A stretch of 64,000 nt of DNA. It comes from Rheinheimera sp. UJ63. Lineage in GTDB: Bacteria; Pseudomonadota; Gammaproteobacteria; Enterobacterales; Alteromonadaceae. The stretch covers positions 365,725-429,724 of the forward strand of contig NZ_JAKGTQ010000003.1 in NCBI RefSeq assembly GCF_021568285.1, given 5' to 3'. Made by a program: the position numbers and the translations under genes. Shown here one piece after another: positions 1 to 9,781 of this stretch (position 1 is the stretch's first letter; each line of letters begins with the position of its first letter). The notes beneath the pieces were generated by a model. The model was not told where the DNA came from. It saw nothing but the letters and a program-made list of their open reading frames with translations, and did no database searches.

Positions 1-91
1 CCGGTAAACGACTACCTGGCGCAAATTCACCGCTATCAATTAACGCTTCAATTTCGTCTACGATGCCCCAAAACATTCGTCTGCTTTTCAT
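1..91 (-). CDS. GntR/FadR-subfamily transcriptional regulator, N-terminal part
   Basis: Only the first 30 codons are inside the window; the gene runs off the left edge. The translation opens MKSRRMFW and continues IVDEIEALIDSGEFAPGSRL, the usual first helix and wing approach of a GntR winged helix-turn-helix domain. A GAGAG ribosome site precedes the ATG at 91; a second in-frame ATG lies at 76. It is transcribed away from the TonB receptor and alginate lyase, the usual place for a FadR-type (FCD-domain) regulator of uronate or alginate use. The effector domain is not visible, so the ligand is unknown. A 2-keto-3-deoxygluconate-type ligand would be a guess from context. Confidence 0.75.
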   Translation of the reverse strand, partial: MKSRRMFWGIVDEIEALIDSGEFAPGSRLP

Positions 92-183
92 ACAGGCTCT
101 CTCATATTTTTCTAACCAATATTCTGTGCACTAATTCACGTGCATATTAGCGACTTCAAAAGCCCTAAGCAAAAACAAAATCG

Positions 184-194
184 TGGTTTTACCA
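184..194. promoter_or_regulatory. Predicted FadR-subfamily operator TGGTTTTACCA
   Basis: This is a perfect TGGT-NNN-ACCA palindrome, the half-site arrangement known for the FadR subfamily of GntR regulators. It lies between the divergent regulator (start at 91) and the TonB receptor (start at 398), about 100 bp upstream of the receptor's predicted -35 box. The likely ligand is the neighbouring partial GntR protein; cross-binding by FadR itself cannot be excluded from sequence. Confidence 0.5.
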
Positions 195-230
195 TTACGG
201 GCCAAGCTATATTTTAAGCATAGCAGGTTA

Positions 231-245
231 TACCAAAAACTGGTA
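231..245. promoter_or_regulatory. Inverted repeat TACCA-N5-TGGTA
   Basis: This is a 15-bp perfect inverted repeat (TACCA, AAAAC, TGGTA) in the same divergent intergenic region. Its half-sites are those of the operator at 184-194 but face outward. It could be a second regulator contact or chance in an AT-rich promoter region. Confidence 0.3.
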
Positions 246-290
246 ATAACATCATGCCGAAAAAAAGTTCACATTGGTAATATATCATGA

Positions 291-319
291 TTGACAATTT
301 TTCATCCATTGGTTAGATT
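291..319 (+). promoter_or_regulatory. Predicted sigma-70 promoter of the TonB-dependent receptor
   Basis: A consensus -35 box TTGACA (291-296) is followed after 17 bp by TAGATT (314-319), a four-of-six match to the -10 consensus. This leaves a leader of roughly 70 nt before the ATG at 398. The rest of the 306-bp gap from 92 to 397 is AT-rich and holds only the operator-like repeats listed separately. Confidence 0.5.
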
Positions 320-397
320 CCTTTCACGCATAATAGCTAGCGATATAAATTGTGCGATACATAGCGGCATATAAAAAAACAAAACCCAAGGGTAGAC

Positions 398-3300
398 ATG
401 AAACTAAGCAAAGTAAGTACAGGGATCCGCGCTGCAAGTCGTGGCACGCTCACCACACAATGGGCCCTATTATCGACCCTATTGGCAACGCTAGCGATGC
501 CAGCTGTGGCGCAAGAGGCTGAGACAACCGCTGCTGACACCCAAAAAGCCGCAGAAGTTGATGTAGAAGTGATACAAGTATCAGGCATGCGTGCCACCAT
601 GACCCGCTCGTTAACCTTAAAGAAAAACACTGAAGCCATTACTGATTCTATTGCCGCTGCAGATTTTGGTGATTTACCGGGTTTATCTATCTCTGATGTT
701 ATCGAAAACATCACCAGCGTGTCAGGCCACCGTGGTAAAGGTAGTGCCTCTGAAATGTCTATCCGTGGTTTAGGTCCGTTTTTAGGTTATAGCACCTTTA
801 ATGATCGCACTATTACTAGTGCCGGTTTTAGCCGTGCCGTGAACTTCAAAAAATTCCCATCTGAATTCTCTGATAAAGTAGTGGTGTATAAATCACAACA
901 AGCTGATTTAGTTGAAGGGGGGGTAGCCGGTACCATTAACGTTGACTCGTTACGCCCGCTGGATTACGGCAAAGATCAAGTTTCACTTGAGTTGCAAGGT
1001 ATTTATAACAATCACACTGCACACACCGATGGTGAGAACGGTTTAGGTAATCAGGTTACCGCTTCTTTTGTTAAGCAGTTAAATAATGCTGTGTTAGGTA
1101 ACTTTGCGATCACCGCCGGTTATCAGCGTACAGATTCTTCTAACCCTGAAGAAAGCATGTTAACCAGCTCGACCATGTATGCCTGTGCTACTCGCTTAGC
1201 TGATGGTACGCCAACTCGTACGGTAAACGATTGTAACTCGACGTCCAGCAATGCGAACGCCAGTGTTACCCGGGCCAATATTGATAATTATGACCGTTCA
1301 TCTGTTTTCTTAACGCCATCAAGCTGGACGTTCCGTAATCAGGAAGAAGAAGATACGCGTGATGCTTTCGTCACCGCCTTACAATGGCAGCCAAACGATG
1401 CTTGGAATATCAACTTTGATATTGAATATTCAAACAATACCTATTTTGAAGATCGCCATGATTTCGTTATCGCCAGTGCCCGTCGTAACTTGCGTAACCA
1501 TATTATCGATGACGAATTAAACCTGCTGTACCGCGAAGGTGATTCAAGAATGGAAACCCAAGGTCTTTATCGTAATGAAGACGAAACCTATAACGGTTGG
1601 GGTTTAAATATTGAGCATAACCTCACAGACGATTTAAAAATTTCTACTGATATTTCTTACTCTAAGTCTTACCGTAACCGTACAGATTATCAATCTCGGA
1701 TTATTAGCAATAGCTATTGGAAATACAGCATTGATAACACGGCACATCGTTTAAGCGAAGTGCAGTTCTTAGATGCTAACTGGAATAGCCCAGGTGATGC
1801 CGGTTACAACAGCAGTACCGCTTTTGATCCCAACAATATTGCGTCTTGGAGTGCCGCTCGGAACAATAATGTCAACCCAGAAGCCCGATACCGTCGTTTA
1901 ATGGAAGAACGCTTTGACCGCTTAGGCGCTATCCGCTTCGACTTAGAATACTACTTAGGTGGCGACGTTTTTTCGAGTATTCATGCCGGTGTGCGCTACT
2001 CTGAAGAAGAGCTATTCTCCGATTTAGATACCACTCGTGCCGTCAACCCCTTCACCGGTGCAGAATCAAGCGAATTTGCCACCCGTGATGCAACCTTGGT
2101 TAACGCTGTTGTAAACAACTGCTTTATCGATTGGAATAATCCAGATTGGTTAAGCAGCGAGTCTGGTAGTGGTTTTGCTGATGGTCAGTTTGCCCAGTTA
2201 AATGGCCGTTGTGGTTTTGGTATTTTATCTGGCGTAAATGCTGACGGTAGTTTTGCCGACATCGGCCCCTTCGCTGATGTGCGCAGTACGGGTGATGTTG
2301 ATATTACAGAGTCAATTACTGCTGCTTATGTCATGGCTAAACTGCAAACCCAACTGTTTGGTTTACCGGTATCAGGTAACATCGGTTTACGCGCGGTGCA
2401 AACCAAAATTGATTCTAACGGCATTCGCTCGGGCTATCGCGTTTCAACCAATAACACGGGCTCGTTAACCTTAGAGCCAACGGGTACCATTGAAGAGTTT
2501 AATATCAAAAATGATACTATCGACTTCTTACCCAGTGCCAATATTACCTTTCATTACAGCGATACGTTCTTAATTCGTGCAGCCGCCTATCGTGCTATGT
2601 CCAGACCGCAATTGCTAGACATGAGCGCAGGCCGTGATATCGATGTGAATACTGAAGATACCATTACTAACCCGAACGATTTGATTCGTCAGGTTAGCGG
2701 TGGTAACCCTTATCAAACCCCTTTAATGTCAAACAGTGCTGACTTATCACTGGAATGGTACCCCTCAATGGATACCGCTTACTCAATTGCGTTCTATGTG
2801 AAACAGTTTGAAGCAAACTTCCGTGACGTGGTTGTTGCTGAAACCTTAACTATTGATGGCCAGCCGATTGATGTGCAGTTATCAACCAGCACCTATACCG
2901 ATGACGCCAGCTACTTACGCGGTGTAGAGCTGAGTGCGCAGCACAACTTCGTTAATTTACCTGCCCCGTTTGATGGTTTGGGTGTCAAGCTATCTTATAA
3001 CTACGCAAACTCGTCTTTCGAAAATCAAGATGGCACTTTCGGGGATGTGTTTGACTTAGACGGTAATTTAACGCAAGCCGGCTTTGTTGAGCCCGCTAAC
3101 GTGTTTGGTTTATCCGAAGACGTGTTCTCGGGCTCGGTATACTGGGAAGGTAAGAAGTTCTCCATGCGCGTGCTGTACAAGTACCGCTCACAATACTTCC
3201 AGCCAAACAGTGGCGCCGCCTCTAACCGTTATGTTGAGCCGTTCAACTATGTTGATTTTAGTGCGAAATACAAAATGACTAAGGCGACTTCTATTTCGTT

Positions 3301-3418
3301 CCAAGCGTTGAACATTACTGACGAAGCTCAATACATGACACGTGGCGCCAGCAATACGCCTACGTTAGTGTCAAGTTCAGGTCCTAAGTACTTCTTAAGC
3401 CTGAAAACCGTGTTCTAA
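398..3418 (+). CDS. TonB-dependent outer-membrane receptor, probably for alginate oligosaccharides
   Basis: This is a 1006-residue outer-membrane transporter. It has a signal peptide ending near AMPAVAQ (about residue 39), a TonB-box-like EVIQVSG near residues 55-65, a plug domain (about 70-200) with the SIRGLGP motif, and a long beta-barrel ending in a terminal phenylalanine (LSLKTVF). Length and plug sequence fit the large Caulobacter/Xanthomonas type of TonB receptor used for carbohydrate uptake. Such receptors import substrate to the periplasm using ExbBD-TonB energy. Alginate oligomers as substrate are inferred only from the PL17 lyase and lyase relic downstream. The stop is followed by a strong terminator, so the lyase genes probably have their own promoter or depend on readthrough. 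Confidence 0.9.
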   Translation: MKLSKVSTGIRAASRGTLTTQWALLSTLLATLAMPAVAQEAETTAADTQKAAEVDVEVIQVSGMRATMTRSLTLKKNTEAITDSIAAADFGDLPGLSISDVIENITSVSGHRGKGSASEMSIRGLGPFLGYSTFNDRTITSAGFSRAVNFKKFPSEFSDKVVVYKSQQADLVEGGVAGTINVDSLRPLDYGKDQVSLELQGIYNNHTAHTDGENGLGNQVTASFVKQLNNAVLGNFAITAGYQRTDSSNPEESMLTSSTMYACATRLADGTPTRTVNDCNSTSSNANASVTRANIDNYDRSSVFLTPSSWTFRNQEEEDTRDAFVTALQWQPNDAWNINFDIEYSNNTYFEDRHDFVIASARRNLRNHIIDDELNLLYREGDSRMETQGLYRNEDETYNGWGLNIEHNLTDDLKISTDISYSKSYRNRTDYQSRIISNSYWKYSIDNTAHRLSEVQFLDANWNSPGDAGYNSSTAFDPNNIASWSAARNNNVNPEARYRRLMEERFDRLGAIRFDLEYYLGGDVFSSIHAGVRYSEEELFSDLDTTRAVNPFTGAESSEFATRDATLVNAVVNNCFIDWNNPDWLSSESGSGFADGQFAQLNGRCGFGILSGVNADGSFADIGPFADVRSTGDVDITESITAAYVMAKLQTQLFGLPVSGNIGLRAVQTKIDSNGIRSGYRVSTNNTGSLTLEPTGTIEEFNIKNDTIDFLPSANITFHYSDTFLIRAAAYRAMSRPQLLDMSAGRDIDVNTEDTITNPNDLIRQVSGGNPYQTPLMSNSADLSLEWYPSMDTAYSIAFYVKQFEANFRDVVVAETLTIDGQPIDVQLSTSTYTDDASYLRGVELSAQHNFVNLPAPFDGLGVKLSYNYANSSFENQDGTFGDVFDLDGNLTQAGFVEPANVFGLSEDVFSGSVYWEGKKFSMRVLYKYRSQYFQPNSGAASNRYVEPFNYVDFSAKYKMTKATSISFQALNITDEAQYMTRGASNTPTLVSSSGPKYFLSLKTVF

Positions 3419-3432
3419 TTGCATGGTGTTGC

Positions 3433-3465
3433 AGCACCCATCGCCTTTTGATGGGTGCTTTTTTT
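3433..3465 (+). terminator. Rho-independent terminator after the TonB receptor
   Basis: Ten-base perfect arms AGCACCCATC and GATGGGTGCT flank a 7-nt loop and are followed by a seven-T run. It begins 15 bp after the receptor stop codon. Confidence 0.9.
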
Positions 3466-3491
3466 CTCTTGTTTCAAACCAAGTGGTTACC

Positions 3492-4038
3492 ATGAAAAAT
3501 ACAACACGACTATGCTCTGCCGCCGTCATTATCAGCTTATGCTGCCTGTTCTCTGTAGATGCCGCAGATCCTTTAGTTACGGATAAAGCCGCGTTCTCCA
3601 AAACGCTGCGCGCCGCTAAGCCTAGCGATACCATGATGAATGGCGTGCCAAACGGGTCAGTGAATCGCTATCAGCAAGTTGTGAAGGCACAGAACAGTCA
3701 AAACAGCGTTATTAATGTCGATAATATTTAGGTAGCGGCCGGTAGCGATGCTTAATGCACTGCCATAGCAATGGATAGCCGCATACAAGGCAATTTATTT
3801 TTTCAACAAAACAACAAACACCGTTCAGCCCTTTGATGCTATCAGTGGTATCAACGTCAGTTTTAACGTCACTCATTCTATGACGCTAGGTGAACGATTA
3901 AAAGGCATTAAAGCGCCAGCCATCAGTTTAAGCCGTGCCAATACTGGCCTGCTTTACGCTACTGATGCGGCTTTAGCAAAGTTTGGCGTATCAGCGGGGT
4001 TAGTTCCGGTTAGCAAGGAAGCGACAGGCCCCGCTTGA
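3492..4038 (+). pseudogene. Remnant of a secreted polysaccharide lyase, probably PL6
   Basis: An open frame from 3492 to 3731 gives a signal peptide (ending near SVDAA) and then PLVTDKAAFSKTLRAAKPSD. That resembles the mature N-terminus of PL6 lyases, where a strand leads to AKPGDT and the first beta-helix coil. The frame then drifts and stops. From 3769 to 4038 another stretch without stops, lacking a start, ends in SLSRANTGLLY and VPVSKEATGPA, resembling a PL6 C-terminus. The several-hundred-residue catalytic beta-helix that should lie between is missing, so this looks like a gene with a large internal deletion plus frame damage. It lies between the receptor and the PL17 gene, where many marine alginate loci carry a PL6 lyase. 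Family assignment is from memory of motif style and is moderate; that the locus is broken is clearer. Confidence 0.55.
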
Positions 4039-4098
4039 TACGACAAACCATTCGCCGTCACGCCACAACCGCGTGTTAGCTCTGTAGAGGCATAATAA

Positions 4099-6333
4099 AT
4101 GAATACGCAAACACTGACTTCTCCCGTAACGGCTTGGCGCCGTATCAGCCAACTGACCGCTGCGTTACTGGCTGTAGCCACCTTATGTTGGCACAGCCTA
4201 GTCTTGGCGCAGCCGCATCCAAACCTGGTGCTCACTGCAGCCGATATTATTGAAATGCGCACAGCCATTCAAACGCCAAGTTTATTTACCGACACCTTTA
4301 ACAAAACAAAAGCCCGCATTGATAAGCAATTAACCTTCAGCATGGAAGTACCGGTTCCCAAAGATGCCGGCGGCGGTTATACCCACGAACGCCACAAGAA
4401 AAATGCTCAGTTAATGTATGACGCTGCCATTGTGTTTCAATTAACCGAGCAAAACCGTTATGCACACTACGTTCGAGATATGTTACTCAAGTATGCCGCA
4501 CTTTACCCAACGTTACCGCGACACCCCATGCGCAAAAGTAGTAACGAAGGCAAATTATTTTGGCAAGGTTTAAACGAAGCGGTTTGGTTGGTGTATACCA
4601 TTCAAGCCTATGATTTAGTTTACAATGTCTTATCAGCTGAAGAACGCCACACCATTGAACAAGGCATTATTCGCCCAGTCGCCCGTTTCTTATCGATTGA
4701 ATCACCGCAAACCTTTAATAAAGTGCATAACCATGGCACTTGGGCTACTGCAGCCGTCGGCATGACCGGTTATGTCCTGTCTGAGCCGGAATTCGTTGAA
4801 ACCGCCTTATTAGATTTGAGCAAATCTGGCAAAGGGGGTTTTTTACGCCAGCTGCAAGAGTTGTTTTCACCGCAGGGTTATTACAATGAAGGACCTTATT
4901 ACCAGCGTTATGCGCTGCTGCCATTTGTCACCTTTGCGAAAGCAATTCAAGTCAACCAACCTGAGCGCGATATCTTTGGTTACCGCGACGGTGTGTTGTT
5001 AAAAGCCATCGATACCACTATTCAGTTGAGCTACAACGGCCTATTCTTCCCCCTAAACGATGCCATCAAAAACAAAGGTATTGATACCATTGAATTAGTT
5101 ACAGGTGTAGCCATGGCTTACGGTTTAAATGGCGACACCAGTTTGCTGGATATTGCGCAACGCCAAAACACCCTTTTATTGACTGGCGATGGCTTAAAAG
5201 TGGCACGTGATCTGGCCGCAAACAAAGCCACCCCTTACCGTTTTAATAGCATCGCCTATGGCGACGGCAAGGATGGTAATGAAGGGGCTTTAGTGGTTAT
5301 GCGCAGCGCTACCCCAAAACCGGCTGCCGTGGTGTTTAAAGCTACTGCGCAAGGTTTAGGCCATGGACACTTTGATAAACTCAACTGGCAATTCTACGAT
5401 GCAGGGGCTGAAATTGTTACCGACTATGGTGCGGTGCGTTTTCTTAATGTTGAAGCCAAAGACGGTGGTGGTTACCTTAATGAAAACAAGACCTGGGCTA
5501 AGCAAACGGTTGCGCACAATACCTTAGTGGTGAACGAGCAAAGCCACTTCGCAGGTAATACGAAAACCGGTAATCAGCACCATCCAGAATTACACTTTTT
5601 TGCGACGAACCCGCAAGGCAGTATCGCTTCTGCAAGTATGGATACCGCTTATAAGGATACGCAATTTACCCGCACCATGGCGTTAATCACCCTACCTGAT
5701 AGTGATCTGCCATTAGTGGTCGACATCTTAAAAGCGACAGCTAAAACCGCTAAGCAGTTTGATTTACCGCTGCATTACAACGGTCAATTAATTGAAACTA
5801 ACTTTAAACGTGATACCGCCTTACAGCAAATGCAAGCACTGGGCAAAGCCAATGGTTATGAACACCTGTGGTTAACCGCTACTGGCAAGCCAGATGCGGC
5901 ACTGGCTAAAATTACATGGTTGAATGACAACGGGCGTTTCTACACTTTAAACACCGCTAATCGCGCTAACTTACAGGTGTTATTTACCCAACTGGGTGCC
6001 AATGATCCGAATAACAATTTACGCAACGAACGTGCCTTTATTCTGCGCAGCAACGGCAGCCGTGAGCAACGTTTCGTCAGTGTGTTAGAACCGCATGGTG
6101 AATATAACCCATCAAATGAATTTACTTTAGATGCCAACAGTAAACTGGTTGCGATGAACAGCCACAGTTTAAAAAATATGGAAATTATCGACCTGCAATT
6201 CAAGGATAACCGGCATTTCTTACTGGCCTATCGCACCGACCCAGTCAACGGCTCAACCTCTAGCCAATTCACTTTGAATGGCAAGCGCTACAGTTTCAGC
6301 GGCCGCTTTGCGTTGTTGCATGTGACAGAATAA
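4099..6333 (+). CDS. PL17 oligoalginate lyase
   Basis: This 744-residue protein has a signal peptide (cleavage near LVLAQ, residue 37), an alpha-barrel alginate-lyase-like domain (about 45-380) and a C-terminal heparinase II/III-type beta-sheet domain (about 390-740). That is the architecture and length of family PL17, which removes unsaturated monouronates from the ends of alginate oligomers by beta-elimination. Residues matching the known active site are visible: N211 and H212 in VHNHGTW, Y267/Y268 in NEGPYYQRY, H422/H424 in GHGHFDKLN, R447 and Y459 in the GGGYLNENK region. A GAGG ribosome site lies 8 nt before the ATG. It probably acts in the periplasm on oligomers brought in by the receptor. 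With the PL6-like gene broken, it may depend on oligomers made elsewhere. Confidence 0.88.
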   Translation: MNTQTLTSPVTAWRRISQLTAALLAVATLCWHSLVLAQPHPNLVLTAADIIEMRTAIQTPSLFTDTFNKTKARIDKQLTFSMEVPVPKDAGGGYTHERHKKNAQLMYDAAIVFQLTEQNRYAHYVRDMLLKYAALYPTLPRHPMRKSSNEGKLFWQGLNEAVWLVYTIQAYDLVYNVLSAEERHTIEQGIIRPVARFLSIESPQTFNKVHNHGTWATAAVGMTGYVLSEPEFVETALLDLSKSGKGGFLRQLQELFSPQGYYNEGPYYQRYALLPFVTFAKAIQVNQPERDIFGYRDGVLLKAIDTTIQLSYNGLFFPLNDAIKNKGIDTIELVTGVAMAYGLNGDTSLLDIAQRQNTLLLTGDGLKVARDLAANKATPYRFNSIAYGDGKDGNEGALVVMRSATPKPAAVVFKATAQGLGHGHFDKLNWQFYDAGAEIVTDYGAVRFLNVEAKDGGGYLNENKTWAKQTVAHNTLVVNEQSHFAGNTKTGNQHHPELHFFATNPQGSIASASMDTAYKDTQFTRTMALITLPDSDLPLVVDILKATAKTAKQFDLPLHYNGQLIETNFKRDTALQQMQALGKANGYEHLWLTATGKPDAALAKITWLNDNGRFYTLNTANRANLQVLFTQLGANDPNNNLRNERAFILRSNGSREQRFVSVLEPHGEYNPSNEFTLDANSKLVAMNSHSLKNMEIIDLQFKDNRHFLLAYRTDPVNGSTSSQFTLNGKRYSFSGRFALLHVTE

Positions 6334-6493
6334 CCAGCAGAATATGATGAAACAGCCTGCTCATTTTCATGTGGTCAGCACCGTTTTTTATAGCGCCGCT
6401 CGTTAAGCCACTCTAAAGTAAAAGCTAGTTGCCGTTCGCGCCTTGGTATATGATGTCAGACATATTGACGTCTACCGTGAAGGAAAAACTGCG

Positions 6494-9400
6494 ATGCTGT
6501 TTGAGTTGTTCCAGTTGCCTGCACAGCCAGTGTTGTTAGAGGGTACTTATCAGCTTGAGCTCGTTTTGCTGTCTATGTTGGTGGCCATACTGTCTTCTGG
6601 GGCGGCATTATTTTCGGTAGATATTAGTCGACAACATTTCTTACCATGGCAACGCCAACTGGCCATATTAGCCGGCACCATCAGCCTTGGCATTGGCATC
6701 TGGTCAATGCATTTTATTGGCATGTTGGCTTTTAGCTTATGTACCCCAGTCGACTACACCACCAATCTCACCCTCTTCTCTTTATTGCCCAGCTTGTTAG
6801 CCTCGTATACAGCGCTGAATTTATTGCGCCAAGAACGGTTGACCTTAGCAAAACTGTTAATCGGTGGTGTGCTTGTGGGCGCCGGTATTGGCGCCATGCA
6901 TTATACCGGTATGGCCGCGATGAGTATGGCGCCGCAATTACGTTACGATCCCCTGCTCTTTAGCCTTTCTATTTTAATTGCCGTATTTATGGCTTTTTTA
7001 GCCTTGTGGATCCGTTTTGGTATCAACCGATTACAACTGAAGTTACCACGTTGGCAGCTGAATTTGTTAAGCGGCACCGTGATGGGCTTAGCGATTAGCG
7101 CAATGCATTACATGGGTATGTTAGCGGCCCGTTTTGTTGCTCCGCCAGGCTTTACTGCCGCTGAGGATACTGCCAATAGTGGTTTTATGGCGTTGATCGT
7201 GACCTCAGTCACCTTGGTGGTTACCTTGTTGGTGTTATTGCTGCAAGTACTACTCAAATTTTACGCCGCTAAAAGCTCGAGCGACAATTATGCAAAACGG
7301 CTTGGCGCCATTATGAATACGGTATTAGATGCCATCGTCACGCTGGACCGTCGCGGCGTCATTGTCGAGCACAATCAAGCCGCACCCGCCTTGTTTGGCA
7401 CCACCGCCTTATTAGGCAAACATTTTAAGATGTTTCTTACGCCAAAAGATGCTGAGATGTACCAGCAAAAACTAAAAACAAATGAATTAACACAAACGTT
7501 TAACTTGCAGGGAACAGAGCGAGCCATCCCCATCATTAAAGCAGATGGCAGCCGAATTACCGCTAGACTTGCCTTAAGCATAACCCAACTTGAAAATGAG
7601 TTGCTGTATGTGGCCTGTTTAAGTGATATTTCCGTCAAATTGGCATTTGAGGAATCGCTGCAACAAAGCGAACAAAAATTGCGCTCGTTAATCCAGAATA
7701 TTCCTGGTGCAGCCTATCGGGCAACGTGGCAGCAAAGTTGGCAAATAGAGTATATCAGCGAACGAGTCGCGCTGATTAGCGGCTATCCTGCTGAAGACTT
7801 TATGCCACCACAAGCCAAACGTTCTTGGTTCTCGATCATCGCAGCAGAGGATCAAGCTCGGGTTAGGGCTACCGATTTTAGTCAGGCTTTTGTGTTAGAG
7901 TATCGCATTGTTCACGCCGATGGCAGCGTGCGCTGGATGCTAGAACATGGCGATAGCTTACCGCAACATCAAGGCTTAATCCGTGACGGTTTTATCATGG
8001 ATATTACCGAGCGGCGGCAAATGGAAGAGCAGCTTCGCTTTGCTAAATTACAAGCCGAGCAGGCCGCAGAGGTCAAAAGTACCTTTTTAGCCAATATGAG
8101 CCATGAAATTCGGACACCCTTAAATGCCATCATTGGCTTTAGCGGTTTACTATTGGAAACACCAGACACACCCGATGCGCAGCGTTATCTGACGACCACA
8201 CACCAATCGGCCAAAGCATTACTCAGTTTGCTAAACGATATATTGGACAGTGCGAAACTAGAACGTGGCAAAATGGAGTTAGAGCAACTGGATTTTAACT
8301 TAACCGAGCTAGCTGATCAGGTTATCTCTACGCTTTGGATGAGTGCTAAACAGAAAAACGTGCAATTACTGCTGCAAATCGACCCCAATGTGGCCACATT
8401 TTATTATGGTGCAGCCGATCGCATTCGTCAGGTTTTACTCAATATCGTGGGCAACGCGATTAAATTTACCGAGCAAGGCTCTGTGCATTTAAAAATCCAC
8501 ACCTCGACAAATGGCCTGCTATTTCAGGTCATCGATACGGGCATTGGTATGGCCCCCTCACGACTGCAGGCTATTTTCGAACCCTTTACTCAAGCCGATG
8601 CCAGCATGAGTCGTCGTTTTGGAGGGACAGGCCTTGGTACCACCATAAGTAAACAACTGGTCGAGTTAATGGGCGGGCAGATCCACGTTCAAAGCCAAGT
8701 TGGCCAAGGCTCAACGTTTAGCATCAGTATTCCGTTGCAACCAGGCAAGCCCATGGTGCAAGCAAGCAACGCGCTGGTTTTACCGCCATTATCTATTTTA
8801 GTTGTCGATGACATTGCGCAAAATGTAGATTTACTCAGCACACTGTTAGTACGCCAGCAGCATAGGGTACTTACCGCATGCAATGGTGCTGAAGCGCTAA
8901 CGCTATTAGCCGAACAAAGGCCTGATATTGTGTTGATGGATATACAAATGCCCGTGATGGATGGACTCACCGCGGCACAACAGCAACGACAACGCGAACA
9001 AAAGCAACAGTTACCACGGATACCGATTATTGCCCTAACCGCCAGCGCATTAACCGAAGATAAACTGGCTGCACAGCAAGCCGGCATGGATGGCTTCAGT
9101 TCAAAACCGATTGAACCAGATCAACTGTTTGCTGAAATAGCCCGCGTGTTAAAGCTTGAGCCGCAAGATCCCGTTATCCCACCTTTGCCAGCCACAGTTG
9201 AAGATCAGTTATTCGATCCGCGTCACGGTATTGCCTTATGGGGAAGTAAAGAACGCTATTGTAATGAGCTTAAACGTTTTGCAACAAAGCCGCTGACGGA
9301 TTTGCTAGAACAGTTACACCAGGCGTTGAAAACAGGCAATTATCCGCTATTGCAACAGCAAGCTCACAATGGCAAGGGATTAGCTGGAAATTTATCTTTA

Positions 9401-9781
9401 AAACCTCTAGCTAACGTATTTTCAACTCTGGAACAGGCGCTCAGGCAGCAGCAGCTCGCTGAATTAACCGACGTTATGCAACACATTTCTGCAGTGGCCA
9501 AGCAAACTATACTGGCTATTGAGCAGTATTGTAGTAACGCAAATACCTCAGCAGCAAAGCTTGATCTTAGCGTGTTACCCCTTTTGTTAAACGAACTGGC
9601 GGAACAGTTACAGCAACACGATTATAACGACCGTTTATTATCTAAAATTAAAGCCTATCAAGACACATCCTACAGAGATGAAATAAATCAACTGCTTATG
9701 CTAGTAGAGAATTTTAAATTTGATCAGGCTAAAACAATCTTGACTGCACTGCTAAGTGCTTTGGAACAGCAGCATGCTTAA
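6494..9781 (+). CDS. MHYT-domain hybrid sensor histidine kinase with receiver and HPt domains
   Basis: This is a 1095-residue inner-membrane sensor. The N-terminal seven-helix MHYT region carries three copies of the signature (SMHFIGM, AMHYTGM, AMHYMGM), proposed to bind copper and sense a diatomic gas. Two PAS domains follow (about 265-390 and 400-520). Then come a HisKA domain with phospho-accepting H537 in SHEIRTPLN, an HATPase domain with its G boxes, a receiver domain with D816 in LMDIQMPVMDG, and an HPt domain with H958 in QQQAHNGKG. The start chosen at 6494 has AGGAAA 7 nt upstream; an in-frame GTG 17 codons earlier lacks one. It overlaps the HD-GYP regulator by 8 bp, so the two form one operon and probably one phosphorelay. 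Confidence 0.88.
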   Translation: MLFELFQLPAQPVLLEGTYQLELVLLSMLVAILSSGAALFSVDISRQHFLPWQRQLAILAGTISLGIGIWSMHFIGMLAFSLCTPVDYTTNLTLFSLLPSLLASYTALNLLRQERLTLAKLLIGGVLVGAGIGAMHYTGMAAMSMAPQLRYDPLLFSLSILIAVFMAFLALWIRFGINRLQLKLPRWQLNLLSGTVMGLAISAMHYMGMLAARFVAPPGFTAAEDTANSGFMALIVTSVTLVVTLLVLLLQVLLKFYAAKSSSDNYAKRLGAIMNTVLDAIVTLDRRGVIVEHNQAAPALFGTTALLGKHFKMFLTPKDAEMYQQKLKTNELTQTFNLQGTERAIPIIKADGSRITARLALSITQLENELLYVACLSDISVKLAFEESLQQSEQKLRSLIQNIPGAAYRATWQQSWQIEYISERVALISGYPAEDFMPPQAKRSWFSIIAAEDQARVRATDFSQAFVLEYRIVHADGSVRWMLEHGDSLPQHQGLIRDGFIMDITERRQMEEQLRFAKLQAEQAAEVKSTFLANMSHEIRTPLNAIIGFSGLLLETPDTPDAQRYLTTTHQSAKALLSLLNDILDSAKLERGKMELEQLDFNLTELADQVISTLWMSAKQKNVQLLLQIDPNVATFYYGAADRIRQVLLNIVGNAIKFTEQGSVHLKIHTSTNGLLFQVIDTGIGMAPSRLQAIFEPFTQADASMSRRFGGTGLGTTISKQLVELMGGQIHVQSQVGQGSTFSISIPLQPGKPMVQASNALVLPPLSILVVDDIAQNVDLLSTLLVRQQHRVLTACNGAEALTLLAEQRPDIVLMDIQMPVMDGLTAAQQQRQREQKQQLPRIPIIALTASALTEDKLAAQQAGMDGFSSKPIEPDQLFAEIARVLKLEPQDPVIPPLPATVEDQLFDPRHGIALWGSKERYCNELKRFATKPLTDLLEQLHQALKTGNYPLLQQQAHNGKGLAGNLSLKPLANVFSTLEQALRQQQLAELTDVMQHISAVAKQTILAIEQYCSNANTSAAKLDLSVLPLLLNELAEQLQQHDYNDRLLSKIKAYQDTSYRDEINQLLMLVENFKFDQAKTILTALLSALEQQHA

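Noticed and set aside
3423..3491. Extension of the lyase relic to an upstream ATG at 3423
   Set aside because: This part is the terminator of the TonB receptor; the signal peptide starts at 3492.
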